Source of the DNA: Alcanivorax sp. DG881
GTDB lineage: Bacteria; Pseudomonadota; Gammaproteobacteria; Pseudomonadales; Alcanivoracaceae
Direction: 5' to 3'
DNA: 64,000 bases
NCBI RefSeq assembly: GCF_000155615.1
Contig: NZ_DS989915.1
Location: 2,681,662-2,745,661 of the forward strand
Part shown: positions 43,890-53,533 of the stretch, piece by piece
Numbering within the stretch: the stretch's first letter is position 1
Layout of the letters: every line of letters starts with the position of its first letter
Notes under the pieces: generated by a model
Told to the model about the DNA's origin: nothing
Database searches by the model: none
What the model saw: only the letters and a program-made list of their open reading frames with translations
Made by a program: the position numbers and the translations under genes

Positions 43890-45086
43890 TTAAGGGAGAA
43901 CGCCGATATGGGTGAGCACTTCCTGATCCGGGAAACCGTCCGCCACCATGCCATTGGCCTGCTGGTAACGGGCCAGGGCCTGGCGGGTGCCGGGGCCGAG
44001 CAGGCCGTCTTCCGCGCCCGCATCATGGCCCTGTTCATTCAGCGTCTGCTGAAGCCGGGTGACCTGCTCGCGATTCAGTTTGGGTGCAGGAACGGGCGCC
44101 TGGTGAAGGGCGCCGCCGCCGGCAATGCGGTCCGCCAGCCGGCCCACCGCAATGGCGTAGGATTCTGACCGGTTCCAGCCCATGATCACGCGGAAATTCT
44201 GGTAGGCGAGAAAGGCCGGGCCGTTATGGCCGGACGGGACCACCAGTGCCGCTTCCATGTCTGCTTGGGGCAGGGGCTGACCATTGGGCATGCGCACACC
44301 CAGCTTGGCCCAGTCACTGAGGCTGCGCTGATGGGCGAAACCGGTTAGCTGGAAATCGAAATTGTCAGGCAGCGTGACTTCCCTTCCCCAGCGCTGTTCC
44401 CGTTGCCAGCCCAGTCCTTGCAGGAAATTGGCCGCGGAGGCCAGAGCGTCGTCTTCGCTTTTCCACAGGTTGCGGTGGCCGTCACCATCGTGATCGATCG
44501 CGTACTTGAGAAAGATGGCGGGCATGAATTGGGTCTGGCCCATGGCGCCGGCCCAGGAACCTTCCATCTGGCTGGCTTCCACATCGCCGGACTGAATGAT
44601 GCGCAAAGCGTTCATCAGCTCGCCGGAAAAGTAATCGCCCCGACGGCCTTCGCACGCCAGGGTGCTGAGTGCATCCAGCACAGGAATGCTGCCCAGGAAG
44701 CCGCCGTAATTGGTTTCCAGCCCCCAGAAAGCAACCAGGTAATGGCCGGGGATGCCGTATTCGCGGGTGAGTGCCTGTAGGAGGGGTTGTTGTTCGCGGT
44801 ACTTTTTACGGCCAGTTTCGATACGCGTTTCGCTGACCCGGCGGGTGTAATAGTCCGAGAAGCTGCTGGTGAATTCCGGCTGGCTGCGATCCAGTTCAAT
44901 CACCCGCTGGTTCAGTTTGACGGTATTCAGGCTGCGGCTGATCACCTGGGCGGGGATGCCGGCCTCATCGGCCTGGGCCCGTAATTGGGCCATGCATTGT
45001 TCAAACTCGGCGTTGTCCAGGGCATAACTGGCATGGCTGGCGAGCAGGGTGGCACTGGCAAACAGGGCGGCGCGAATCGAGGGCAT
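43890..45086 (-). CDS. Lytic murein transglycosylase (MltB-like) with peptidoglycan-binding domain
   Basis: The 398-residue protein has a signal peptide (about 1-23), an MltB/SLT3 catalytic domain with Glu124 in W-G-L-E-T-N-Y-G-G, the A-M-G-Q-T-Q-F-M-P block and Y-A-I-D-H-D-G-D-G-H-R-N, and a C-terminal PG_binding_1 domain (about 338-398, Q-x-T-L-N-E-Q-G-H-D-A-G-A-E-D-G-L-L-G-P-G-T-R-Q-A-L). It cleaves glycan strands in the periplasm to 1,6-anhydro ends. Start 45086 gives a proper signal peptide and has GGAGA upstream. Confidence 0.93.
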   Translation of the reverse strand: MPSIRAALFASATLLASHASYALDNAEFEQCMAQLRAQADEAGIPAQVISRSLNTVKLNQRVIELDRSQPEFTSSFSDYYTRRVSETRIETGRKKYREQQPLLQALTREYGIPGHYLVAFWGLETNYGGFLGSIPVLDALSTLACEGRRGDYFSGELMNALRIIQSGDVEASQMEGSWAGAMGQTQFMPAIFLKYAIDHDGDGHRNLWKSEDDALASAANFLQGLGWQREQRWGREVTLPDNFDFQLTGFAHQRSLSDWAKLGVRMPNGQPLPQADMEAALVVPSGHNGPAFLAYQNFRVIMGWNRSESYAIAVGRLADRIAGGGALHQAPVPAPKLNREQVTRLQQTLNEQGHDAGAEDGLLGPGTRQALARYQQANGMVADGFPDQEVLTHIGVLP

Positions 45087-45272
45087 GGGGTCTCCACCAT
45101 CAAACGGAATAAGGCGACACAGAGCATAACGCTGTTGTTGTCGGGGTGCGGCACATAACAACAAAAAAACAGAAAAAATCTGTCTTTACGGTTGCCCGGA
45201 TTGCCGCGATGACAGCGGCAAATAAAAGGTGCAGACTTTTGCTATTGCCATTGCTTCAAGCAAGGAGGGCCT

Positions 45273-45923
45273 GTGAAGCACCAGTATGCTGTGATCGGTT
45301 TGGGCAGTTTTGGTTCCACCATTGCGCAGGAATTGACGCGCCTGGGGCACGATGTCATGGGCGTGGATATCGATGGTGAGCGGGTGGAGTATTACGCCGA
45401 CAAACTGTCGCAAACCCTGATTGCCGATGGCACCAGTGACAAGGTGGTGGCCGAGCTGGATTTGCCAGCCTTTGATGCGGTGGTAGTCGCCATTGGTGAA
45501 AATCTGGAAGCCAGCATTCTGACTACCCTGGCGCTGAAAAGTGCGGAGGTGGAACAGGTATGGGTCAAGGCGATCAGTGAACCGCATCACCGGATCCTGT
45601 CGCGATTGGGGGCCAACCGGATTATTCACCCGGAGCATGAAATGGGCATCCGCGTTGCCCAGACCATCGTGCACCCGGAAATGCTCGACTATATTTCCCT
45701 GGGTAACGATTGGCTGGTGGTAGAGGTGAAGGTGGATAAACGCTTTGCCGGGATGACTGCATCCGAGCTGCCGCTGAAGGATGAAGAGCTGCGCCTGGCG
45801 CTGGTCAAGCGCGGCACCCAGGTGTGGCAAGCGCCGTTCGAAGGACTGGAATTGCAAGAGAAAGACCAGTTGGTGCTGATGGGCACGCTGCATGACTTGC
45901 TGCGGTTTTCCAAAGCGCAATGA
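45273..45923 (+). CDS. TrkA/KtrA-family potassium channel regulatory subunit
   Basis: The 216-residue soluble protein has an RCK_N Rossmann domain (G-L-G-S-F-G-S at 9-15 and D32/D34 at the end of strand 2) and an RCK_C domain (about 140-210). It gates the TrkH/KtrB-type pore in response to nucleotides. The single RCK pair makes it KtrA-like, not the double TrkA of E. coli. The start is GTG with AAGGAGG upstream. It overlaps the pore gene by four bases (ATGA). Confidence 0.93.
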   Translation: MKHQYAVIGLGSFGSTIAQELTRLGHDVMGVDIDGERVEYYADKLSQTLIADGTSDKVVAELDLPAFDAVVVAIGENLEASILTTLALKSAEVEQVWVKAISEPHHRILSRLGANRIIHPEHEMGIRVAQTIVHPEMLDYISLGNDWLVVEVKVDKRFAGMTASELPLKDEELRLALVKRGTQVWQAPFEGLELQEKDQLVLMGTLHDLLRFSKAQ

Positions 45924-47281
45924 GGCCCTGGTTCGCACGCCGTTTTGGTGTTTCCCGCCCCCATATCCACAAGCCGCTGGTGTCTCCGCCAGTGGCGCTG
46001 GCCGGCAGTTTTTTATTTTTAATCGTATTGGGCGCGTTGCTGCTCAAGTTGCCCATCGCCACCCATTCGCCAATAAGCTGGTTGCAGGCCATGTTCACGG
46101 CTACCTCTGCGGTGACGGTGACGGGCCTGTCGGTGGTGGATGTGGGCAGCCAGTTCACCCTGTTCGGCCAGTGGGTGTTGCTGCTACTGATCGAGGCCGG
46201 CGGCATTGGCATCATGACCTTTGCGGCGGCCACCTTGCTGGCCATTGGGCATCGGCTGGGTATCGGTGAGCAGCAGTTGATTCGTGATTGCATGAACTAC
46301 AGCCGGGTCAGTGATATCGCCTGGCTGATTCGCCGGATCCTGGTGGTGGTTGTGGTGGTGCAAGCGGTGGGCATGGCGCTGTTGATGTGTGTCTGGGTGC
46401 CCGCGCTGGGTTGGGGACAGGGCACGTTTCACAGCCTGTTCTATGCGGTGTCGGCATTCAATAACGCGGGCTTTGCGCTCAGTGCCGACAGCCTCACCGG
46501 CTGGGGTGGGCACTGGGGCATTGTGCTGATCATTACCACCATGATCATCGTGGGCGGGCTGGGCTTTACGGTGCTGGCGGATTTCGGAAAAGGTTGGCGC
46601 TGGCGCGGGTTGTCCCTGCACAGCAAGTTGATGCTGGTGGGCACCGGGGTGTTGTTGGCGGCCACGTTGTTGTTCTTCATGCTGGCGGAGTGGAATAACC
46701 CCGGCACCCTGGGTGATATGAGTGTCAGCGACAAATTGGCGGCGTCCTGGTTTCATGCGGTGACACCGCGTACTGCCGGGTTCAATGTGGTGGACATGAG
46801 CGCTTTGTCGCTGCCGACCAGCCTGTTTTATCTGCTGCTGATGTTTATCGGTGCGGGCACCAATTCCACCGGTAGTGGTATCAAGGTAACCACCTTTATG
46901 GTGTTGCTGCTGGCAACGCGGGCTTTCCTGCGTGGGCGGCCCCTGCCGGTGATCTTCGGCCGGCAGATTTCTTCAACGTTGGTGTACAAATCCCTGGCGA
47001 TTACCTTTATTGCCTGCGGGGTGGTGTTTGTGGCGTTGATGGCGCTGTCGGTCACCGATGCCAGTCTGGGCTTTGAGGATCTCACGTTTGAAGTGGTGTC
47101 GGCGTTTGGCACCGTGGGGTTATCGCGGGGCATTACCGGTGAGCTGTCGTCAGCGGGGCAGTGGGTGATCATGCTGGTCATGTTTGTGGGCCGGATCGGC
47201 CCGTTGACGCTGTCATTCCTGCTGACCCGTCCGCGCCAACCGGTGGTGCGTTATCCGGAAGGCGAGGTTTATATCGGTTAA
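45920..47281 (+). CDS. TrkH/KtrB-family potassium uptake pore
   Basis: The 453-residue membrane protein has repeated helix-P-loop-helix units with filter-like segments T-A-T-S-A-V-T-V-T-G-L-S, A-V-S-A-F-N-N-A-G-F, A-V-T-P-R-T-A-G-F-N and S-A-F-G-T-V-G-L-S-R-G. Together with the RCK subunit upstream it forms a sodium- or proton-linked potassium uptake system of the Ktr type. It is the last gene of the two-gene operon. Confidence 0.93.
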   Translation: MRPWFARRFGVSRPHIHKPLVSPPVALAGSFLFLIVLGALLLKLPIATHSPISWLQAMFTATSAVTVTGLSVVDVGSQFTLFGQWVLLLLIEAGGIGIMTFAAATLLAIGHRLGIGEQQLIRDCMNYSRVSDIAWLIRRILVVVVVVQAVGMALLMCVWVPALGWGQGTFHSLFYAVSAFNNAGFALSADSLTGWGGHWGIVLIITTMIIVGGLGFTVLADFGKGWRWRGLSLHSKLMLVGTGVLLAATLLFFMLAEWNNPGTLGDMSVSDKLAASWFHAVTPRTAGFNVVDMSALSLPTSLFYLLLMFIGAGTNSTGSGIKVTTFMVLLLATRAFLRGRPLPVIFGRQISSTLVYKSLAITFIACGVVFVALMALSVTDASLGFEDLTFEVVSAFGTVGLSRGITGELSSAGQWVIMLVMFVGRIGPLTLSFLLTRPRQPVVRYPEGEVYIG

Positions 47282-47299
47282 TCGATAATGAAGAATGGC

Positions 47300-48217
47300 T
47301 TATTGCGCGGGGAGGTCGATCTGTTGGCGCTTCACGCGAATAGCGGTGCTGCGGGCCAGAATCTTCAGGCCCCGTGCTTCGCAGTGAGCGCGGGTGAAGG
47401 CGGCGCCGAACAGCAGGATCATGGACGAGTAGTACACCCACATCAGCAACACCACCAGGGACCCGGCGGCGCCGTAGGTGGACGCCGTGGCTGTATGGGC
47501 CAGGTACAGGCCGATCAGTGCGCGGCCGACAGAAAACAGGATCGCGGTGACCAGTGCTGCGGGCATAACGGCTTTCCAGTTCAGTACCACATCGGGCAAC
47601 ACCCGGAACATGGTGCCGAACAGCAGGCCGATCACCAGCAGGGAGACGCTCATCTCAACCACCACTACCACTGCGCCGTGAATCGGCAGCCAGCTTTCCG
47701 CATAGACGATGATTGCCTGGACCACCACGTTCAGCAGCAGCGAGACCAGCAACACAAAGCCCAGTGAGATCACCACCGTCAGCGACAGCAGCCGGCTTTT
47801 GATCAACGCGGCGATGGTGTTGCGTGAAGGCCGTGGCATCACCTCCCAGATGGCATTCATGGAGCGCTGCATCTGGGCAAACACCGTGGTGGCGCCAATG
47901 ATCATGACCAGCAGGCTGAGCATGCCGGCGAGCAGGCCCTGGCTGGGCGCCTGGGTATTGGCGATGGCGTTTCGGACTTCGTTGGCCGCTTCCGGGCCGA
48001 TGGTGGCTTCCAGCTGGCCGAGAATTTCGGTCATGGCGGCGTCACTGGTCATCACCAGGGAGATGACTTTGACCGCCAGAATAATCACCGGGGCGAGCGA
48101 GAACAGGGTGAAGAAAGCCAGCGAGCCGGCGTAGCTGACGGCGTTGCCCTCCAGCCACAGGCGCACCGTGTTTTTGAAAATGCCGAACCAGTAGAGTGCG
48201 ATCGCTTTCATTGTCAT
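47300..48217 (-). CDS. YihY/BrkB-family inner-membrane protein
   Basis: The 305-residue protein has about six hydrophobic helices and the YihY/BrkB (formerly RNase BN) signatures: A-V-S-Y-A-G-S-L-A-F-F-T-L-F-S-L-A-P, W-K-A-V-M-P-A-A-L-V-T-A-I-L and Y-G-A-A-G-S-L-V-V-L-L-M-W-V-Y-Y-S-S. Its transport or structural role is unknown, and the old ribonuclease annotation is wrong for the family. The start is ATG 48217, or 48211 two codons later. It is convergent with the TrkH gene, 18 bp apart. Confidence 0.9.
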   Translation of the reverse strand: MTMKAIALYWFGIFKNTVRLWLEGNAVSYAGSLAFFTLFSLAPVIILAVKVISLVMTSDAAMTEILGQLEATIGPEAANEVRNAIANTQAPSQGLLAGMLSLLVMIIGATTVFAQMQRSMNAIWEVMPRPSRNTIAALIKSRLLSLTVVISLGFVLLVSLLLNVVVQAIIVYAESWLPIHGAVVVVVEMSVSLLVIGLLFGTMFRVLPDVVLNWKAVMPAALVTAILFSVGRALIGLYLAHTATASTYGAAGSLVVLLMWVYYSSMILLFGAAFTRAHCEARGLKILARSTAIRVKRQQIDLPAQ

Positions 48218-48280
48218 CCCGGCGTCAGTGTCCTGCTGGCAGTGTAGCGACTGCCGCCGGGAGAGGCGAATGCTGATGGC

Positions 48281-48694
48281 TTATTCCGCGGGCACATCCC
48301 AGCGAATGGTGACTGGCTGTCGGCCCCATTCCCGTGCTGTCTGCCGGTCTTCCATCAGGATGTCGATATGATCGGTCCAGCGCTTGTTCATCTTGTCGAG
48401 CACCTGATAGGTGCCGGGCAAGCCGTCAATGCGGACTTCGGTCTGGTGGGTGAGTCCCGCCTTGATCAGGTCGCGGGATACGGCAATGGCTTTCATGCCG
48501 GGCTCCAGTTGGTCGCCCCAGGCGGCCAGGCCCACGTTACCTTTCTTGGTTTCTGCTTCGGAGAGGGTGTACGCAGAGGCGCTGACTTCACGGCTGACTT
48601 CGGTGGTGTTGTCACAGCCGGTGATGGCCAGGATCAACGCCAGGCCGGTGATCCATTGGCCGAGTTGCAAGGTGCGTGGCAATACGTCGAGCAT
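48281..48694 (-). CDS. 3D-domain lipoprotein
   Basis: The 137-residue protein has a lipobox (ILAITGC near residue 27) and a C-terminal 3D domain with the conserved pattern Y-Q-V-L-D-K-M-N-K-R-W and H-I-D-I-L-M-x-D-x-x-x-A-R-E-W-G. In MltA and resuscitation-promoting-factor-like proteins, 3D domains act on peptidoglycan; here the domain is alone. Start 48694 fits the signal sequence. The gene is 63 bp upstream of YihY on the same strand. Confidence 0.82.
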   Translation of the reverse strand: MLDVLPRTLQLGQWITGLALILAITGCDNTTEVSREVSASAYTLSEAETKKGNVGLAAWGDQLEPGMKAIAVSRDLIKAGLTHQTEVRIDGLPGTYQVLDKMNKRWTDHIDILMEDRQTAREWGRQPVTIRWDVPAE

Positions 48695-48755
48695 GGTTCC
48701 CCCTGTGTTGTGTGATAAGAACCACACTGGCAGGGAGGGTGTGAAGATGCCATCA

Positions 48756-48789
48756 AAGAAAAGCCCGGGGTGCCGAAACGCCCCGGGCC
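48756..48789 (-). terminator. ndh terminator
   Basis: GCCCGGGG and CCCCGGGC form a perfect 8-bp stem. On the minus strand it is followed by TTTTCTTT, 27 bp after the ndh stop codon. Confidence 0.88.
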
Positions 48790-48816
48790 TGCTGTGTGCT
48801 CAGGAAGCTGTCAGGG

Positions 48817-50109
48817 TCAGTGCAGCTTCAGTCGCGGGCGTACCAGCTTGTTGAAGCGACCGGCGATGAGCAGCATGATGGTGCGCGGCCAGCCGTAGAG
48901 CGCGGCCTGGTGCATACGGTACAGGCTGATGTACATCATCCGGGCGAGCCAGCCTTCCACAAAGAAGTTGCCGCCTTTCAGGTTGCCCATCAGCATGCCC
49001 ACCGAGCTGTAGTTGGACAGCGACACCAGCGAGCCGTGGTCCTTGTATTCGAAGGGTTTCGGATCGCGATTCATCAGCAGACGTTGCAGGCTGCGGGCGG
49101 TGTGCTGGGCCATCTGCTGGGCGGACTGGGCCCGCGGCGGGATCGGACGTTCCGCGCCTTCCGGGATCAGGAAGGCCGCATCACCGATGATGAAGATGTT
49201 CTTCTGGCCTTTCGCCTGCAGGGTCGGCTCCACTTCCACCTGATTGATACGGTTGGTGGTCAGACCGTCAATCTGGCTCAGCCATTCCGGGCATTTTACC
49301 CCGGCGGCCCAGACCAGCAGGTCGGCCTTGATGGGATCACCGTCTTTGGGGACCAGCGCCTCGGGGGTGGCCTCGGCCACCATGACGCCGGTGCGCACTT
49401 TCACCCCCAGCCCTTCCAGGCGTTTGGTGGCGGTGGCGGAGACCCGCTCACTGAGTACCGGCAGAATACGCGGCGCCGCTTCAATGATATCCACCTGCAG
49501 GTGTTTGCGGTCCAGATGTTCGTGGCCATAAAAGTTGAGCATGCTGACGGCGTGGTGCAATTCCGCTGCCAGCTCCACCCCGGTGGCGCCGCCACCCACG
49601 ATGGCCACGGAGACCGGTTTGCTTTCATGGTTGGCGTGCAGGCAGGCATTGAGGAAACGCTCACGGAAGCGTTCCGCCTGGGCGCGGCTGTCCATGAACA
49701 GGCAATTGTCGCGTACCCCGGGGGTGCCGAAATCGTTGCTCTGGCTGCCGGTGGCCAGCACCAGATAGTCGTAACTCAGTTTGCGCTCCGGGAGGACTTC
49801 GCTGCCATGGGCATCGTGCAGGGGCGCCAGGGTCAGCGTCTGCCCGGTGGTATCCACCTGGGTCAGGGTGCCGGGTTCAAACCGGTAATGGTTGAGCTGG
49901 GCGTGGGCGCGGTAATCCACCGCATCCAGGTCCGCATCGATGGCGCCGGTGGCGACTTCATGAAAGCGGGGTTTCCAGACGTGGATGTTGGATGAATCCA
50001 CCAGGGTGATATCGGCATTGCCATATTTGCCGAGCTTGGCGCCGAGTTTGGTGACCAGCGGAAGACCACCGGCACCACCGCCGACAACAACAATTCTGGG
50101 TTTGCTCAT
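48817..50109 (-). CDS. ndh: Type II NADH dehydrogenase
   Basis: The 430-residue flavoprotein has two Rossmann motifs: G-G-G-A-G-G at residues 10-15 for FAD and V-G-G-G-A-T-G-V-E near 172 for NADH. It also has Y-D-Y-L-V-L-A-T-G-S, I-I-G-D-A-A near 300 and the quinone-site A-Q-x-A-Q-Q-M-A-Q-H segment. It oxidises NADH to quinone without proton pumping, bound to the inner face of the membrane by its C-terminal amphipathic region. Start 50109 (MSKPRIVVVGGG) has AAGGAC upstream. Confidence 0.93.
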   Translation of the reverse strand: MSKPRIVVVGGGAGGLPLVTKLGAKLGKYGNADITLVDSSNIHVWKPRFHEVATGAIDADLDAVDYRAHAQLNHYRFEPGTLTQVDTTGQTLTLAPLHDAHGSEVLPERKLSYDYLVLATGSQSNDFGTPGVRDNCLFMDSRAQAERFRERFLNACLHANHESKPVSVAIVGGGATGVELAAELHHAVSMLNFYGHEHLDRKHLQVDIIEAAPRILPVLSERVSATATKRLEGLGVKVRTGVMVAEATPEALVPKDGDPIKADLLVWAAGVKCPEWLSQIDGLTTNRINQVEVEPTLQAKGQKNIFIIGDAAFLIPEGAERPIPPRAQSAQQMAQHTARSLQRLLMNRDPKPFEYKDHGSLVSLSNYSSVGMLMGNLKGGNFFVEGWLARMMYISLYRMHQAALYGWPRTIMLLIAGRFNKLVRPRLKLH

Positions 50110-50265
50110 GAGAAGTCCTTTATCTAAGACGGCAAGTCTAGCCTTTGGACATGTCTTGTCCAATTGTCGCATGGTATTACGACTTGTTGGGGGGAAGAGC
50201 TGTACTTACGGTCTGGCGTCGATGCTTTTTGGCGTGAGAGGTGCGTCTGCGTGCCTACAAACAAC

Positions 50266-50288
50266 GAAGGCGCCTTGGAGGCGCCTTC
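50266..50288 (-). terminator. pckA terminator
   Basis: GAAGGCGCC and GGCGCCTTC form a perfect 9-bp stem with a 5-base loop. On the minus strand it is followed by GTTGTTTGT, a weak U-tract. It lies 37 bp after the pckA stop codon. Confidence 0.7.
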
Positions 50289-50289
50289 T

Positions 50290-50324
50290 GCGTGTTGCCT
50301 GCAGCGTGAAGCGTGCTGCGTCAG
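50290..50324 (-). repeat. Heptad run abutting the pckA stop codon
   Basis: Read on the plus strand, GCGTGTT, GCCTGCA, GCGTGAA, GCGTGCT and GCGTCAG form five 7-bp words ending exactly at the pckA stop codon (50325). No clear partner arm is visible on the ndh side. Confidence 0.65.
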
Positions 50325-51866
50325 TTACGCTTTGGGGCCGGCAGCGCGGATCTCATCGGACACATCGGCGTACTTGTCAGCGAAGTTCTTCTGGAACTGC
50401 TCTGCCAGGTCGCGGGCACGTGCTTCGTAGTTTTCCGGGTTGGCCCAGGTTTTCTTGGGCTGCAGCAGGTTGCTGTCCACACCGGAAACGGTTTTCGGCA
50501 CATCCAGGTTGATGATGTCCAGGTGCTCGGTTTCCGCATTGTCCAGTTCGCCGGACAGGATCGCGTTGACCACGCCACGGGTGGTGGGAATGCTGAAACG
50601 CTCGCCTTCACCGAAGGGGCCACCGGTCCAGCCGGTGTTCACCAGGTAAACGGTGGAGCCGAATTCTTCCATGCGCTTGATCAGCAGCTCGGCGTACTCG
50701 CCGGCACGACGGGGGAAGAAGGGGGCGCCGAAGCAGGTGGAGAAGGTGCTCTTGATGCCGCCACCGGAACCCATTTCGGTGGAACCCACCAAGGCGGTGT
50801 AGCCGCTCAGGAAGTGGTACGCCGCCGCTTCCTTGGACAGCTTGGACACCGGAGGCAGAACGCCGGTCAGGTCGCAGGTCAGGAAGATAATGTGCTTGGG
50901 CTCGCCGGCACGGTTTTCGTCGACTTTCTTGTCGATGTTTTCCAGCGGGTAAGCGGCGCGGGTGTTCTGGGTGAGAGACACATCGGCGTAGTCGGCGGTG
51001 CGGTTGTCGTCGATGATGACGTTTTCCAGTACCGCGCCGAACTTGATGGCGTCCCAGATGACCGGCTCGTTTTTCTGGCTCAGGTCGATGCACTTGGCGT
51101 AGCAGCCGCCTTCGATATTGAAGACCACGTCCTTGCCCCAGCCGTGCTCGTCATCACCGATCAGGTAACGGTTCGGGTCGGCGGACAGGGTGGTTTTACC
51201 GGTGCCGGACAGGCCGAAGAACAGGGCCACATCACCGTCTTCGCCCACGTTGGCGGAGCAGTGCATGGGCAGCACGTCTTTTTCCGGCAGCAGGAAGTTC
51301 TGCACGGAGAACATGGCTTTCTTCATTTCACCGGCGTAGCGCATGCCGGCAATCAGAATCTTGCGCTGGGCAAAGTTGAGGATCACGCAGCCGTCGGAGT
51401 TGGTGCCGTCACGCTCCGGGTCGCACTGGAAGTGCGGGGCGTGGAGGATCTGCCATTCTTCCTTGCTGCGCGGGTTGTACTTCTCCGGGCGGATGAACAT
51501 GGTGTTGGCGAACAGGTTGTGCCACGCGGTTTGCGCGGTCACTTTCACGGCCAGGTAGTGATCAGTGTCGGCGCCGACATGCAGGTGGGAAATAAAGGCG
51601 TCGCTTTCGGCAACGGCCGCGGTAACGCGGTCCCACAGGGCGTCAAATTTGTCGCTGTCGATGGGGCGGTTAATGGCGCCCCAATGGATATGCTCGCTGG
51701 TGCTCGGCTCGTCAACAATGTAACGGTCCATGGGCGAGCGGCCGGTGCGGTGGCCGGTTTCCACTACCAGGGCGCCGTTATCGGCCAGGCGGCCTTCGTT
51801 ACGCTGAACAGCCAGCTCTACCAGCTGGGCCGGGCTGAGGTCGTTATAAACAATCGGATCGGTCAT
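50325..51866 (-). CDS. pckA: Phosphoenolpyruvate carboxykinase (ATP)
   Basis: The 513-residue enzyme converts oxaloacetate and ATP to phosphoenolpyruvate, the entry to gluconeogenesis needed when growing on alkanes or acids. The P-loop is G-L-S-G-T-G-K-T-T at 218-226, with the kinase-2 motif D-D-E-H-G-W near 236 and R-S-P-M-D-R-Y near 43 for substrate. Start 51866 ([12 protein letters not shown]) is the family N-terminus, with AGGAAT upstream. Confidence 0.95.
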   Translation of the reverse strand: MTDPIVYNDLSPAQLVELAVQRNEGRLADNGALVVETGHRTGRSPMDRYIVDEPSTSEHIHWGAINRPIDSDKFDALWDRVTAAVAESDAFISHLHVGADTDHYLAVKVTAQTAWHNLFANTMFIRPEKYNPRSKEEWQILHAPHFQCDPERDGTNSDGCVILNFAQRKILIAGMRYAGEMKKAMFSVQNFLLPEKDVLPMHCSANVGEDGDVALFFGLSGTGKTTLSADPNRYLIGDDEHGWGKDVVFNIEGGCYAKCIDLSQKNEPVIWDAIKFGAVLENVIIDDNRTADYADVSLTQNTRAAYPLENIDKKVDENRAGEPKHIIFLTCDLTGVLPPVSKLSKEAAAYHFLSGYTALVGSTEMGSGGGIKSTFSTCFGAPFFPRRAGEYAELLIKRMEEFGSTVYLVNTGWTGGPFGEGERFSIPTTRGVVNAILSGELDNAETEHLDIINLDVPKTVSGVDSNLLQPKKTWANPENYEARARDLAEQFQKNFADKYADVSDEIRAAGPKA

Positions 51867-52225
51867 GGTTATTCCTGGGCTTGTGGCCGTGCGGTTACAG
51901 CGGGTATGGCCGTGCAACCTTCAAGTTCGCATTGCGGATACACAGTGCCGGTCTCGTGCCCGGACAGAGACCGGACAAGACCAATAAGGGACCAGTAGTG
52001 GCGCCACTGATCAGCACAGGCGCGCGATTATGCCAGAAAAGAGAATCAGTGGCGATTCCCCATCGGACCATGCGGTCACGGCGCCAGAGGCAATTAATAG
52101 TTAATAATGAATAGTGAATAGTTGCGCGGGGCCGCTAGGCCTTGCCTCGGAACGCAAGAGGCCGCACCCAGGCTATGGGCGCGGCCTCTTGCGTTTCAGG
52201 TCAGACAGAACAAAATCGCGAGTTA
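51867..52225. other. Gap between hslO and pckA
   Basis: This 359-bp region holds the pckA promoter side (51867-52080, no box called confidently) and a heptad element with an internal perfect hairpin towards hslO. No gene is seen. Confidence 0.5.
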
Positions 52226-52234
52226 TTAATTGCC
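52090..52234 (+). repeat. Heptad-repeat element (TAGTGAA words)
   Basis: The left arm CAATTAA, TAGTTAA, TAATGAA, TAGTGAA, TAGTTGC (52091-52125) is in 7-bp phase. The right arm GAGTTATTAATTGCC (52220-52234) is its inverse and encodes the last two codons and the stop of hslO. It is the AT-richest member of the heptad family. Confidence 0.82.
52151..52195. terminator. Perfect 15-bp hairpin after hslO
   Basis: AACGCAAGAGGCCGC and GCGGCCTCTTGCGTT pair perfectly around a 15-base loop. It lies in the core of the heptad element and probably ends the hslR-hslO transcript, although no T-run is present. Confidence 0.6.
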
Positions 52235-53080
52235 TTCCCGGATCATCTCCGCCAGGTCCACCGCGTCAAAATGCTCCTGGTGACGGCAGAAATCGCAGGT
52301 CAGGGTGACTTCGCCGTCTTCGTCCAGTAATTGCTGCAGCTCCTGATTGCCCAGGGAAATCAGTGCATTGCGGTTACGGTCCCGGGAGCAGGTGCAGCCG
52401 AATTGCAGCGGCTGGGCGTCCGGTAGCTGGGGCGGGGTGTCGTGGAACAGCCGGTGGAGGATGGTCTGGTCATCCAGGTTCAGCAGTTCTTCCATTTGCA
52501 GGGTGCTGGCCAGTGCATCCAAGTGTTCCCACATCTGGTTGTTGCCGTCGGTGGTGGCAAGCTGGTTGGGCAGGCGCTGCAGCAGCAGGCCGGCGGCGCG
52601 ATTGTTGCCACTGGCCAGCCACAGGGAGGTCGGCAGCTGTTCGGATTGCTGGAAATAGCCTTGCAGACATTCTGCCAGGGTGTCGCCGCTGAGCGGGACG
52701 ATACCCTGGTACTGGCGGCCCTGATCCGGGGTGATGGTGATCACCATGGTGCCTTCGCCGATCAGTGTCTGAATGTCTCCATGGCTCCAGTCCTGGCCGT
52801 CGCTGTGGCGGGCCAGTGCGCGCAGCTCACCGTCGTGGCTGCATTCGGCCAATAGCAGCGATACCGGGCCTTTGCCCTGGGCCTGCAGGGCCAGCCGGCC
52901 CTTGAACTTGAGGGTGCTGGCTAGCAGGGCCACCGCCGCGACCGCCTCGCCGATCAGCCCCTGTACGGGCAGCGGGTAGCTGTGGCCTTCAAGGATACGG
53001 CTGACGCTGCTTTCTACCTGTACCAGTTCGCCACGAATGTCGGAGTCGGGGAAAAGGAAGCGCTGCTTGTGGTCTTGCAT
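52226..53080 (-). CDS. hslO: Hsp33 redox-regulated chaperone
   Basis: The 284-residue chaperone has the zinc-binding redox switch C229-T-C231 and C262-D-F-C265 near its C-terminus, the hallmark of Hsp33. Oxidation forms disulfides, releases zinc and unfolds the linker, turning on holdase activity in the cytoplasm. It is the last gene of the yrfG-hslR-hslO series, 45 bp after hslR. Its final codons lie inside a heptad-repeat arm. Confidence 0.95.
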   Translation of the reverse strand: MQDHKQRFLFPDSDIRGELVQVESSVSRILEGHSYPLPVQGLIGEAVAAVALLASTLKFKGRLALQAQGKGPVSLLLAECSHDGELRALARHSDGQDWSHGDIQTLIGEGTMVITITPDQGRQYQGIVPLSGDTLAECLQGYFQQSEQLPTSLWLASGNNRAAGLLLQRLPNQLATTDGNNQMWEHLDALASTLQMEELLNLDDQTILHRLFHDTPPQLPDAQPLQFGCTCSRDRNRNALISLGNQELQQLLDEDGEVTLTCDFCRHQEHFDAVDLAEMIREGN

Positions 53081-53125
53081 GATGATGTCCTGAGGTTGAT
53101 CGCGGTGACGCCACCGTGAAAATCG

Positions 53126-53512
53126 TTATTCCAGATTGTCTCGTTTGAAGCGCTGGATATCCCGGCGTTCCTTTTTACTGGGTTTGTGGTCCGGAGCGGC
53201 GGTTGCGGCCCGGGCCAGTTTTCGCTGCTCGCTGTTCATCTCCCGTTTGGCCACGCTTTCCGGGGTTTCTTCATAGAGCGTCTGGGCCACCTTGGCCGGG
53301 CCGCGCTTGCTGCTCAGATCGCGGACGATGACCTCGAAATGTTCGGTGCCCTTGGTAATGGTCACCGTCTGGCCGGGCTGCACCGCCTTGCTGGGCTTGG
53401 TGCGGCTGCCATCGATATGGATCTTGCCGCCTTCCACGGCGGTTTTGGCCAGGGTGCGGGTCTTGAAGAACCGGGCGGCCCAGAGCCAGGAATCTATGCG
53501 TACGCTTTCCAT
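53126..53512 (-). CDS. hslR: Heat shock protein 15 (S4 domain)
   Basis: The 128-residue basic protein begins with an S4 RNA-binding domain (R-I-D-S-W-L-W-A-A-R-F-F-K-T-R-T-L-A and G-G-K-I-H-I-D-G, residues 5-36) and ends in a charged tail (KPSKKERRDIQRFKRDN). Hsp15 rescues 50S subunits that still carry a nascent tRNA. It lies 21 bp after yrfG and 45 bp before hslO, the conserved gammaproteobacterial order. Confidence 0.95.
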   Translation of the reverse strand: MESVRIDSWLWAARFFKTRTLAKTAVEGGKIHIDGSRTKPSKAVQPGQTVTITKGTEHFEVIVRDLSSKRGPAKVAQTLYEETPESVAKREMNSEQRKLARAATAAPDHKPSKKERRDIQRFKRDNLE

Positions 53513-53533
53513 CGGTTTCTCCGGAGCTGGCCG